NCBI GenBank assembly: GCA_040752515.1
Contig: JBFMGQ010000013.1
Location: 1-64,000 of the forward strand
Source of the DNA: Tenuifilum sp040752515
Lineage (GTDB): Bacteria > Bacteroidota > Bacteroidia > Bacteroidales > Tenuifilaceae
Length of the DNA: 64,000 bases
Direction of reading: 5' to 3'
This document shows positions 34,851 to 43,576 of the stretch, in pieces. Position 1 is the first letter of the stretch. Each line of letters starts with the position of its first letter. Made by a program: the position numbers and the translations under genes. The notes below the pieces were generated by a model, which did not search any database, was not told where the DNA came from, and worked only from the letters and a program-made list of their open reading frames with translations.

Positions 34851-37800
34851 CTACCTTTTGCTAAAGGGTTTGAGGCTTACCCGAAACTCAAACTTCTTGC
34901 CCTTTAAAACATATTTTTGCAGGTAGTTGTAGAAGAAACTCTCGCTACCAAGTGCATTTTGAGCAAGGTCGATGTAAAGGTAATTTACCGGACTTTCAAC
35001 AAGGTCGGGGGTATGTGTTGCCTTGGTGAGGGTTTCCAATGAATAGGGATGAATGCTGAAACAGAACGATTTCCCGTTTACTTCAACCCCATTTTCGCCA
35101 TTAGGGGTTATTATGCTTACCCTGTCTACATCGTAACGGTTCCCGTTTTCCTGTGGTTTTACGTATGGTGTAACCATGTTATGAATGGTATTCCGATAAA
35201 AGCCCCAATGGGCTGCATAGCTTCGGTCACGATAGTTTTCTTGTGGGCCACGGCCAAGCCACTCAACCTGCAAAAACTCTTTGGGAAGTTCAACCAAAAA
35301 GCCAACGCGCGGCAGGTTATAGTTTTTGCTACCTGTCAGTTTTAGGCTGATATCTACAACACCGGTGGGTTTAACTACGTGGGTAATAACGGCATCAAAT
35401 TTCGATTTTTTTCCTGTAAGGGTTTGACGGGTTCGCACTGTTACACCGCTCTCTGCTTTGGTTATGGTAACCTTGGCTTTTACTATGTTGAGCTGGTTTA
35501 ACCCATACTTTTCCCAAAGTTTTGCGTGGAAGGAAAAACGTGGGTCGGGGTTGAACTCGGTTCCAATATCGTTGCTTGTGGGGGCGCGCCATAGGTTAAC
35601 CCTTGGGCCGTTCTGAGCAACTATTCCATCGTTCGATTTCCAGGTTAAGATTGTTCCCGTTTTTTTATCGAACTCGATGCTGAAATTTTCACCGGTAATG
35701 GACCAAGTACTTGGGCTTTCGGTTACACTTAATTGATCCTTAACTGCATCTGGCTCATTGATTTTTTGAACAAACCATGGCATTTCGTACTGGTAGGTTG
35801 CCACTTCAAAACCTTTCTTAGCCCACATTTCATCATTTGCCAGTTGAACCGAAAGATTCAGGTGATACCGTTTGCCGGGATTAATTTGCGGAAGCGTATA
35901 AGGAATTGTAACGGTACAATTGGCATTTGGCTTGACATCGGGCAACGATAGTTCACCTTTTTGAACTGTTACACCGTCTTCGGTTATGCTCCACAACATG
36001 TTAAAGTTGTTGAGGTTCAGGAACGAATACGCATTTTTAATACCGATGGCTTTCCGTTCAGGGTCAAACGCAATGAATTTGACGTATTGTTGAACCTTCT
36101 TTATTTCGGCCATAGCCGGTTTAAGGGAACGGTCGGGAAAGGTTACGCCGTTTTGGCAAAAATCCTTGTTGTTCGGATTGTCTCCAAAATCGCCGCCGTA
36201 GGCAAAGTATGGTTTACCCTCAGAGGTATATTTAATCAGCCCCTGATCGGTCCAGTCCCAAATGTATCCGCCAACCATGCGCGGGTGACTTTCGAATAAA
36301 TCCCAGTACTCCTTGAAGTGCCCGTTGCTGTTACCCATGGCGTGCGAGTATTCGCAAATCAGAATTGGACGCTCTTTTTTATCGAGTTTAGCCATTTCGT
36401 TTAACCTGTCGAGGGTTGGGTACATTCCGGCGTTAAAATCGTATTCGGTAAGGGCTTTTGACCATTGCAATGCCGCTATCATTCTCCTTAGTTTCTCGAA
36501 TGCTCCCACCCCTTCGAAGCTTAGTGGGCGTTTCAGAGCTTTGCTCTCATAGTGAATGGGTCTTTTTGCGGCATCAAGTTTTCTAATGGTATCGGCCATG
36601 GCACGCATATTTGGACCATCGCCCGATTCGTTACCCAACGACCAGATTATCACCGAAGGATGGTTGCGGTCGCGCATTACCATGCTAACACCGCGGTCAA
36701 CAATTGCCTTTTTCCATTCAGGGTACAGAACTGGCGACTGATTGCGGTACTGCCATAGGTAGTGCGATTCAACATTGGCTTCGTCCATCACGTATAGTCC
36801 ATACCTATCGCATAGCTCGTAGAAATAAGGGTGATGAGGGTAGTGGGCTGTACGAACCGCATTGAAGTTGTTCTGCTTCATCAGCATAACATCTTTTTCC
36901 ATGAGCTCATACGATACCGTACGACCATTGTAGGTGTCAAACTCATGACGGTTTACTCCTTTTATTTTTATGGGCTGCCCGTTTACTAACAGTTGCCCGT
37001 TTGCAATATTAACCTCCCTGAAACCAACCAGCTGTTGGTAGTATTTTCCATCAACATTCACTATAAGATGGTATAGGTTTGGCGCTTCGGCACTCCATAG
37101 CTTAGGATTCATCACTTTTTCCGATACCGAAAAAGTTGTGCTACCATTACTGGTGTTTGGCTCTACCTGCTTCTCAATTATTGTATTCCCGTTACTATCA
37201 AAAAGAGTTAGGCTGATGTTGGGTTGTAGGTTCGAGGTATTTGTTAGCATTCCGTTGACTGATAGTGTAGCCTCAGAATAATTGTTCCCGAATGAGGTGT
37301 TAACATCTATATCCCAAAGGGCATTTTGGGGCTGAGCGTAAATAAACACATCGCGAAAAATTCCGCCTAATCGCCAAAAATCTTGGTCTTCGAGATAACT
37401 TCCGTCGGACCAGTTTATTACCCTGGCTGCCAAAAGGTTTTTGCCGTTAGTAATAAATGGAGTTATATCGAACTCAGCAGGGGTCATGCTCCCTTGGGCA
37501 TAGCCCACGTATTGGCCATTAATCCATAAATCGATTGCCGATTGTACACCGGCAAAGTGGATTATTACCTTGTTGCCATTCCAGCTTTCAGGAATTCGAA
37601 AGGTGTGCCGATAAAGCCCGGTTTCGTTTCCTTCGTTTGGGACAAATGGCGGATTTACCGGGAACGGGTGAATTATATTGGTGTAGATTGGGGTACCATA
37701 GCCCTTGGTTTGCCAGTTTGAGGGAACGGGTATGGTATTCCACTCATTATCGGGAAAATCGATTGTAGGAAAGGCTTCGGGTGTATTTAGCGGGTTATTG

Positions 37801-38018
37801 ATCAGCTTGAACTTCCATTCCCCATTAAGCGATTGAACGTACTCTGAATTGAATATGTAGGAATTGATGTTGGGCTTTTCAGTGAAGGGAACTAATAGCG
37901 TGTGTGAGGGCAACCTGTTGATGGCAAAAACCTCAGGGTTTTGCCAGTTCTGTGCTTGCAACATTACGGTGCAAGCACAGAAGAGTATTGTGACAATTAA
38001 TTTTCGCATTGTTTTCAT
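34851..38018 (-). CDS. GH2 beta-galactosidase, exported
   Basis: A 1055-residue LacZ-like enzyme from the ATG at 38018 (a second ATG at 38009 starts MRKLIVTILFCACTVMLQAQ, a signal peptide). Domain order is that of LacZ: sugar-binding domain (NWQTKGYGTPIYTNI), Ig-like domain, TIM barrel (KGVNRHEFDTYNGRTVS), second Ig-like domain and the small beta domain. Catalytic residues: acid/base Glu in IIWSLGNESGDGPN (about 463) and nucleophile Glu in ILICEYSHAMGNS (about 555). The signal peptide places it outside the cytoplasm, unlike LacZ of E. coli. The upstream barrel gene ends 7 bases before the start. Confidence 0.95.
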   Translation of the reverse strand: MKTMRKLIVTILFCACTVMLQAQNWQNPEVFAINRLPSHTLLVPFTEKPNINSYIFNSEYVQSLNGEWKFKLINNPLNTPEAFPTIDFPDNEWNTIPVPSNWQTKGYGTPIYTNIIHPFPVNPPFVPNEGNETGLYRHTFRIPESWNGNKVIIHFAGVQSAIDLWINGQYVGYAQGSMTPAEFDITPFITNGKNLLAARVINWSDGSYLEDQDFWRLGGIFRDVFIYAQPQNALWDIDVNTSFGNNYSEATLSVNGMLTNTSNLQPNISLTLFDSNGNTIIEKQVEPNTSNGSTTFSVSEKVMNPKLWSAEAPNLYHLIVNVDGKYYQQLVGFREVNIANGQLLVNGQPIKIKGVNRHEFDTYNGRTVSYELMEKDVMLMKQNNFNAVRTAHYPHHPYFYELCDRYGLYVMDEANVESHYLWQYRNQSPVLYPEWKKAIVDRGVSMVMRDRNHPSVIIWSLGNESGDGPNMRAMADTIRKLDAAKRPIHYESKALKRPLSFEGVGAFEKLRRMIAALQWSKALTEYDFNAGMYPTLDRLNEMAKLDKKERPILICEYSHAMGNSNGHFKEYWDLFESHPRMVGGYIWDWTDQGLIKYTSEGKPYFAYGGDFGDNPNNKDFCQNGVTFPDRSLKPAMAEIKKVQQYVKFIAFDPERKAIGIKNAYSFLNLNNFNMLWSITEDGVTVQKGELSLPDVKPNANCTVTIPYTLPQINPGKRYHLNLSVQLANDEMWAKKGFEVATYQYEMPWFVQKINEPDAVKDQLSVTESPSTWSITGENFSIEFDKKTGTILTWKSNDGIVAQNGPRVNLWRAPTSNDIGTEFNPDPRFSFHAKLWEKYGLNQLNIVKAKVTITKAESGVTVRTRQTLTGKKSKFDAVITHVVKPTGVVDISLKLTGSKNYNLPRVGFLVELPKEFLQVEWLGRGPQENYRDRSYAAHWGFYRNTIHNMVTPYVKPQENGNRYDVDRVSIITPNGENGVEVNGKSFCFSIHPYSLETLTKATHTPDLVESPVNYLYIDLAQNALGSESFFYNYLQKYVLKGKKFEFRVSLKPFSKR

Positions 38019-38025
38019 ACAAATT

Positions 38026-39345
38026 TTAGAAGAGATAACCAACTAAAACGTACAAGCCCGATGAGCCATAGTTTTTATCCATAGCCATACCATAATCGGC
38101 CGATACCACAAAGTTTTCGTTCATCACAATTTTTAAACCTGCACCAAAAGTGGTGTATAAATCCTTATAGCTATTGGAAAATAGCTGATTGCGTTGGGCT
38201 GCAGGTACATTGGTTAGGTCAATATCGTAACCTTTTAGTACCTTGCCAGCATCGGCAAACAGGTTAAAGCCAAGGTAAAAGTTTTGACCAATGGCATGGA
38301 AACGGTATGCTTTCCAACGAAGTTCAAAATTACCAATGGCAGTGTGCTGCCCAACAACCCTGTTCATCAGAACACCCCTTACGGTTTGGGCGCCACCAAA
38401 GCCTTCGTAGTAGTTGCTTGTGGTTAGGTGTTGACGTGCATAAAATGGTATATTGCCAAAGTTCCCTTCGTACCATATCCTGTAAGCAAACGAGAGTTTT
38501 TCCTTAATAAGGGTAAAGTATTGGCGGTGAATTAGCGAAAGTCTTCCGTAATTATCGTTGTTGCCAATGAACTTGGGTGAAGCCCTGAATAGCAGTTCAG
38601 TCCATGCCCCTTTCATGGGGTTAGTTAGACGGTCGCGGGTGTCAAAAACCAAACCCAGCTTGATGCTATTATCAAAACCGCCATCCTTTTCATCGTCGGA
38701 AATAATGCCCCAGCTAACCAGTTGATCGTAAAGAATGGGAACGCTTGGGATAAGTTCATCGTTGTCGCGGCCCTTGTTGAGGTGATCAATGTCAACTGTA
38801 GCAATGTCGTACCAGCCAAGGTCAAATCCGGCTAGCCATTTAAATTTGCTATCGGCAATTTTATCCTCAATCAGAAAATCGACTTTAGCCAGCTTTCGGT
38901 CGTACTTGTAGAATACCTGCGAAATGAAATCGGCTTCATCGATATTCTCGAAATCGGCATTGTAAACGGTTTGGGTGCCATTAAAACCGTAGAATGGGTA
39001 AGTCCGGTTTCGGTTAAAGCTTAAGCGGCCAATAAAATGCTTGTTAGGGATTAGGGTGTAGGAGTCGAAATAAGCAATGGCATCCATGCTGCCCTTGGTG
39101 TAAGCCGATAGCTGTAGGTAAAGGTTGTGGTTGAAATCGGGGTACCTCGACCCATCGCCAAAATCGAACGAGTTTACAATGGCTCCGTAAAGCAGGCCCA
39201 GGTTAGAGTCGTAGCCTAATGCCGGTAAAACACCAACTGTCCAGCCGGTTTTTACTTCTTCGTTGGATTTCTTTTCCTGATTTTCCTGTGCGAATGATGG
39301 TATTGCAAACGTGCAAACCAGTAGTGCAAAAATAACTTTTCTCAT
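38026..39345 (-). CDS. Omp85-superfamily (BamA/TamA-like) outer-membrane barrel
   Basis: A 439-residue protein with a signal peptide (MRKVIFALLVCTFAIPSFAQ) and no POTRA domains of full length. It has the features of the surface-antigen barrel: FSLG-type strands, GLVFDTRDRLTNPMKGAW, then GGAQTVRGVLMNRVVG, close to the VRGY/F motif in loop 6 of the family, and a terminal strand GSSGLYVLVGYLF. Family members fold or pass proteins and, in short forms, may act as channels. It is the first gene of a galactoside operon, where one would expect SusC/SusD, so a role in sugar or enzyme passage is possible but not shown. Confidence 0.8.
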   Translation of the reverse strand: MRKVIFALLVCTFAIPSFAQENQEKKSNEEVKTGWTVGVLPALGYDSNLGLLYGAIVNSFDFGDGSRYPDFNHNLYLQLSAYTKGSMDAIAYFDSYTLIPNKHFIGRLSFNRNRTYPFYGFNGTQTVYNADFENIDEADFISQVFYKYDRKLAKVDFLIEDKIADSKFKWLAGFDLGWYDIATVDIDHLNKGRDNDELIPSVPILYDQLVSWGIISDDEKDGGFDNSIKLGLVFDTRDRLTNPMKGAWTELLFRASPKFIGNNDNYGRLSLIHRQYFTLIKEKLSFAYRIWYEGNFGNIPFYARQHLTTSNYYEGFGGAQTVRGVLMNRVVGQHTAIGNFELRWKAYRFHAIGQNFYLGFNLFADAGKVLKGYDIDLTNVPAAQRNQLFSNSYKDLYTTFGAGLKIVMNENFVVSADYGMAMDKNYGSSGLYVLVGYLF

Positions 39346-39411
39346 AGCTTTAAATTTTGATTCTTGGTTAAGGTTTTGGATAGCTATTTAGAAAAGTGAT
39401 GCAACTTGGTC

Positions 39412-39432
39412 GTTCAAATAAAAAGTTTGAAC
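39412..39432. promoter_or_regulatory. Inverted repeat upstream of the galactoside operon
   Basis: GTTCAAA and TTTGAAC are separated by 7 bases, about 67 bases before the first gene of the operon. It may be an operator, for instance for the AraC-type regulator encoded just upstream. This is inference. Confidence 0.35.
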
Positions 39433-39507
39433 ATTTTTATCGAAAATTTCATGACATAACTGAATGATATACAGGTATTTTAATACAGAATGGTTGAGGT
39501 GGTTCTT

Positions 39508-40614
39508 TTAGGTGTTTTTTTTAGTTGAACTCCTAAAAGCCTTTTTATATTCGGAGGGTGTCATACCGGTTTCCTTTTTAAAAAGGGTATTGAACGATGT
39601 TTTGGAGTTAAACCCCGAGTCGTAGGCAATGCCTAACAGAGTTTCGTTGTCGAAGTTAGGATTTGTAAGCCTTTGCTTGGCCTCCTCAATCCTGAAACCG
39701 TTGATATAGTTGAAAAAGTTTACGCCAAGTTCCTTGTTAAGGTAACTGGAAATTTCCTGGGAGCTTACTTTAAGCTGGTCGGCCAAATCCTGAATGGTTA
39801 ACTCATTATTCAGGTATGGCTTGTTCTTAACCATATGTTCATAAAGTAAATCGCCTAATTTTTGCAATGTTTTGGTCTGTAGGTCTTCATTCGCCTCTAT
39901 ATGTTTAGGTTTTTTGTACTGGTAGAGCACCGGCTGATGAATTCCGTAGTAGCTTATGGAAAAGGTGAAAACCAGTAAACCCAAGTGGAAAAGTTCAATG
40001 GGGTTAAACGGGAAAATATTTTGGGTTGAAAAGATTATAAATGTAATACCTGAAGCAAAAAAGCCGGATAGAATCCAAATGGCAATATTTTTTACCCAAT
40101 TTAGCATGATAGTTTCTGAGCGATACGAGAAATGGTCGCCTAGTGTACGGTTGTGCTTTCGGATTAAAACGAGCGATGCTCGCCAGTAGTAAAGAATAAC
40201 TATCAGGAAAAGAGCATAGTTGAAAATTGCCAGCCAAGTGATTGGCCCTTTGCTGTAAAAGTTAACGGAGTCAATATCAATTGGTTTGCCCCAAATAGCT
40301 GCAATAAGTATGAAAAGGTAAACCGGAATGAGATGCCTATGAATATTTCGGAGGGTTGTAGGCTTTTTTGATGTTAAAAGTTTGGTATAGAAGAAAAGAA
40401 AAGGCCCATAGCTTAGTGGGATAATAATTAAATCGGGCAGCCATGTTAGGTATTTTGCATTAAGGAGGGAATACAACATCTCGATACCAATCACAATCAG
40501 CCAAACAACCAGTAACCGGTCGGCTGATCCCTTGTTGGGTTTTCGGTAAACCAGTAAGGCCGCAAACCAGGCCTGAATAAGGCCTATATGGTATATGGGT
40601 ATTACGTTGGTCAT
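39508..40614 (-). CDS. Membrane-anchored AraC-family transcription regulator
   Basis: A 368-residue protein. The first 240 residues hold about 7 hydrophobic helices (LIQAWFAALLVY, LLVVWLIVIGIEML, and others); the last 100 form an AraC-type DNA-binding domain with two helix-turn-helix motifs (LTIQDLADQLKVSSQEISSY and LLGIAYDSGFNSKTSFNTLF, with the KETGMTPSEYKKAFR ending). Regulators of this build sense signals at or in the membrane. It lies directly upstream of the galactoside operon in the same direction, 162 bases apart, and may control it. Confidence 0.85.
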   Translation of the reverse strand: MTNVIPIYHIGLIQAWFAALLVYRKPNKGSADRLLVVWLIVIGIEMLYSLLNAKYLTWLPDLIIIPLSYGPFLFFYTKLLTSKKPTTLRNIHRHLIPVYLFILIAAIWGKPIDIDSVNFYSKGPITWLAIFNYALFLIVILYYWRASLVLIRKHNRTLGDHFSYRSETIMLNWVKNIAIWILSGFFASGITFIIFSTQNIFPFNPIELFHLGLLVFTFSISYYGIHQPVLYQYKKPKHIEANEDLQTKTLQKLGDLLYEHMVKNKPYLNNELTIQDLADQLKVSSQEISSYLNKELGVNFFNYINGFRIEEAKQRLTNPNFDNETLLGIAYDSGFNSKTSFNTLFKKETGMTPSEYKKAFRSSTKKNT

Positions 40615-40722
40615 CGTAAGAATTTTGCATAAATGTATGGAAAAGTTGATAAAGTGAAAAAAACTAGGTTGAAATGTTAAATTCTGCCTTTAATTTCATT
40701 GATTCCATTGCATAGGTCAGAA

Positions 40723-42147
40723 TCATTTTATTCGGTTTTCGCGGATAACCTCGTGAACAATATCAGGTAAGTTACTTTCGATGGTTTTTAAAACTTCCAG
40801 TACCCTTTTATGCCGGAAACGGTTTTGTCCTATTTCGTTGATGTGCTGAATAAATGCCTGTTTCAATCCTTCGCTATTTATGGAACCTTCCATATATTCC
40901 GATGCCCTATGGTATAACTGAATTATAGGCAGGTACTGAGGCGTTTCCTTCATTTGCTTTTCTTTGGGTATTAACTTGTACCTGCGTACAATGGAAATAA
41001 TTTTTGAATACTTTTCTGCATGAAATAACGCATCGATGTATGCGGTGAAGAATAGATGCCACCGAAACTCAAAAATTTCTTTTTTGTATGCATTTAGAAA
41101 TCCATCGGCATAATCTATTGCTTTTGCACATTGCCCATTTGCCACTAGAGTTTTAATGTAAAAGCTAACAAAACCAATTCTATAGTAAAGATTTCCAGAT
41201 TTTTTAAGTTCTGGAAACGACGCTACCATGATCTCCAAGGCTTTTTCGTTTTTGCCTTGTCGCAGTAAAACATCGCAAAGGTTAATTAAGTAGAAAAGGT
41301 AATCGCTATTGCGGTATCGAATTGAAAGGAAACCATACTTTTCGGCTTCGTCGAGTTCGTTAAGTTTTGAGTGCATCATCGCTCGATTGGCGTAGTAATT
41401 TGCTAGTATTCGCTTGGAGTAGAAGACATCTTTTTTGAACTGTTGATCGAGATGCTGGTAAACCAGCCGCAACTTGTCGAATTCCCTGTTTGTGTAATAA
41501 AGAATGGTTAACCTTACTAAAGCCCGGTATCGGGTGTATCCGTCTATAGAGTCATTGTAGTAAATATCGGAGAAGAGTTTCTCCCAGGTTTCAAATTCCT
41601 CGGCAACCCATATCTTTTTAAAGATAACTTTTTCGGCTGCTTCGTTCATTTTATTGTTCAGTTGTTGGGAATTAAAGTAGTTTATTTTATAGCGTTCTAA
41701 GTAGTTCGATACAATGGCGTAATTTCGGGGTCGATTCCGGACAATTAAGTAATCGCGGTAATGTTGCAAAACCCTAAAGAATTTCATGAAGTAGTAACTG
41801 GTGGGTAACACCTCATCCATTTTCCTAAGTAACTCTAACTCTTGGTCTGACTGAATGGAGTCGTTCATGATGCTTTTTTCAATCTCGCTCAGCCATGCAT
41901 AAAAGATATCAACATCAATTTTTTGAAGATTCTCTTGTATCCAGGCTTTCATGTAGGAGTATGTCCGCTTGTCGATTGATTTATCGAACGGTAAGCGATT
42001 TTCTGGGTTTTTTGAATTATAGGAGATTAAATTGAGAATTTTTAAGTTCTCTTCTTTCTGAAATTGCTGTATCGAGATTAAGTAGTCCAATTCATGCGGG
42101 TAAAGTTCCGCACAAAAGGTCTCGAAAGCGGCAAGTTTACTTTTCAT
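40723..42147 (-). CDS. Unrecognised helical-repeat (TPR-like) protein
   Basis: A 474-residue cytoplasmic protein without a signal peptide or membrane helices. No family was recognised. The sequence is rich in Tyr, Lys and Leu and predicted mostly helical. The middle part (about 235-400) shows paired-helix units typical of TPR-like repeats (YYANRAMMHSKLNELDEAEK, NLCDVLLRQGKNEKALEIM, IKTLVANGQCAKAIDYADGF). It is a single gene between terminators. Such proteins usually act as scaffolds; nothing indicates a partner. Confidence 0.6.
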   Translation of the reverse strand: MKSKLAAFETFCAELYPHELDYLISIQQFQKEENLKILNLISYNSKNPENRLPFDKSIDKRTYSYMKAWIQENLQKIDVDIFYAWLSEIEKSIMNDSIQSDQELELLRKMDEVLPTSYYFMKFFRVLQHYRDYLIVRNRPRNYAIVSNYLERYKINYFNSQQLNNKMNEAAEKVIFKKIWVAEEFETWEKLFSDIYYNDSIDGYTRYRALVRLTILYYTNREFDKLRLVYQHLDQQFKKDVFYSKRILANYYANRAMMHSKLNELDEAEKYGFLSIRYRNSDYLFYLINLCDVLLRQGKNEKALEIMVASFPELKKSGNLYYRIGFVSFYIKTLVANGQCAKAIDYADGFLNAYKKEIFEFRWHLFFTAYIDALFHAEKYSKIISIVRRYKLIPKEKQMKETPQYLPIIQLYHRASEYMEGSINSEGLKQAFIQHINEIGQNRFRHKRVLEVLKTIESNLPDIVHEVIRENRIK

Positions 42148-42180
42148 TATTTTTTCAATATAGCGTTTGCAAGTTAGTAA

Positions 42181-42205
42181 AAAAGAACCGGCTTGTGGCC
42201 GGCTC
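42181..42205 (-). terminator. Rho-independent terminator after the STAS-like gene
   Basis: On the minus strand a stem around GCCGG/CCGGC, extended past one mismatch, followed by CTTTTTT. Confidence 0.75.
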
Positions 42206-42210
42206 TAATT

Positions 42211-42606
42211 TTAAATCTGCTTTAACCATTCAGTAGCTTCGCGCTCGTCGTTAAAGAATTTTGATATAAACTTTTTGGGGTCGCGTTTGGCCATTATATT
42301 TTTAACTGCAAAGGTAATAAAGGGATCGTTTGGCAGTAGAACTGCAGAACAGCGATACCCTATTGCCTGAGCTTGCAGTAACCACTCTTCGTTTAACCAT
42401 TTTTGGTCTTCCACGGCAAAAACTTTTGCTTCAGTATTATCGGTCAGTATCTTGGTAATGGAGTGTTTACGCATAAGCTCCAACGCAGTATTGCACCCTT
42501 CCCTGAATTCGTTGCTTGGAGGAAGTCCAATCCACTTAATCTTTAGGCAAGGAACGTCCTCAATAACGGTTATTTTGCAGTGATTTCCTACCTCAATGGT
42601 TTCCAT
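42211..42606 (-). CDS. STAS/SpoIIAA-like small protein
   Basis: A 131-residue soluble protein. Its pattern resembles SpoIIAA-like/STAS-fold proteins: a beta start (CKITVIEDVPCLKIKWIG), a helix (REGCNTALELMRKHSIT), KILTDNTEAK in the place of the strand and turn that carry the phospho-acceptor, then LNEEWLLQAQAIG, RCSAVLLPNDPFITFAVKNI and a last helix with DEREATEWLKQI. These proteins bind partners or lipids, or act as switches. It follows the alpha/beta hydrolase gene by 6 bases and shares its operon. The family call is tentative. Confidence 0.55.
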   Translation of the reverse strand: METIEVGNHCKITVIEDVPCLKIKWIGLPPSNEFREGCNTALELMRKHSITKILTDNTEAKVFAVEDQKWLNEEWLLQAQAIGYRCSAVLLPNDPFITFAVKNIMAKRDPKKFISKFFNDEREATEWLKQI

Positions 42607-42612
42607 ATCAGA

Positions 42613-43566
42613 TTACTGTTTTAGAAATTCTATTACAGCATTGTTGAAAATCTCTGGTTTTTCGAACATCATAAAGTGCCCGCATTTGGGTACCATAACT
42701 AACTTACTGTTAGCAATCTTTGAAGCGCCGTAAGTAGCAATATCTCTGGTTTTCCCGGGGTTAAGATACCGGTTAGGAATTAAGTTGTCGTTTTCGCCAA
42801 AGAATATAAGGGTTGGCATCTTGATATCGTTCAGGTAATCAATTACGGGCTCATCAACCATGCCTTTAACCGATTGGGCTACAGCGTAGCAATAACCATC
42901 AAAATCGGCCGCCTTCCGCATGCGGAGCCTATCGGTAATCATGAATTCGGCTTCTTTGGGAACCTTGTAAAAGTTAGTAGCCAGGTTGTTTTGAATTGCT
43001 TCGGCAGTGGTAAGTTTAACACCTTTAGGCGTCATAACATCCCTAAACCATTGCTTTTGCCCAGCTGTAAACCTCTCGAATCCGGCTGGAGCAACCAAAA
43101 TAAGGCCGTTTACAATTTCAGGGTAAAGTAGGGCGGTAGTGATTGATATTTGCCCACCCATTGAATGCCCTGCAAGGTAAACATTTTGTAGGTTGAGCTC
43201 CTTGATCAGTTCAGCAACAACACCTGCGTAGTACGACATTAATCCGCTATGGGGCTCTTTGCTTGATTTACCATATCCGGGGAGGTCGATAGCAATGCAA
43301 CGAAAATGCTGGCTTAACTCATTGATGTTCCTGCTCCACGCTGGGGAGTAACTTCCTAAACCATGAATAAAAACAATGGTTTTATGTCCGCTTCCCATGT
43401 CGGCATAAGCTATTGTATGCCCATCGTGCGGAAGGAAAACCTTTTTAACCTGGAAAGGATATTCAAGGTCGTTCATTGTTTTTAAATCGCTTAAACCCTT
43501 ATAGGGAGAGCTGCAGCTCGAAGCTACCATAACAATCAGGAGTGCTATTTTAAAATATCGAACCAT
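42613..43566 (-). CDS. Lipoprotein alpha/beta hydrolase
   Basis: A 317-residue protein. Residues 1-17 are a lipoprotein signal with the lipobox ASSC, Cys18 being the lipid-bearing residue. The alpha/beta hydrolase fold follows: oxyanion region VFIHGLGSYS, nucleophile Ser in GHSMGGQ, acid Asp in FFGENDNLIP or nearby, and His in PKCGHFMMFEKPE. It is probably an envelope esterase or lipase, though the substrate is unknown. It starts 10 bases after the upstream barrel gene and is followed closely by the STAS-like gene. Confidence 0.87.
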   Translation of the reverse strand: MVRYFKIALLIVMVASSCSSPYKGLSDLKTMNDLEYPFQVKKVFLPHDGHTIAYADMGSGHKTIVFIHGLGSYSPAWSRNINELSQHFRCIAIDLPGYGKSSKEPHSGLMSYYAGVVAELIKELNLQNVYLAGHSMGGQISITTALLYPEIVNGLILVAPAGFERFTAGQKQWFRDVMTPKGVKLTTAEAIQNNLATNFYKVPKEAEFMITDRLRMRKAADFDGYCYAVAQSVKGMVDEPVIDYLNDIKMPTLIFFGENDNLIPNRYLNPGKTRDIATYGASKIANSKLVMVPKCGHFMMFEKPEIFNNAVIEFLKQ

Positions 43567-43576
43567 TGCTATTCAT

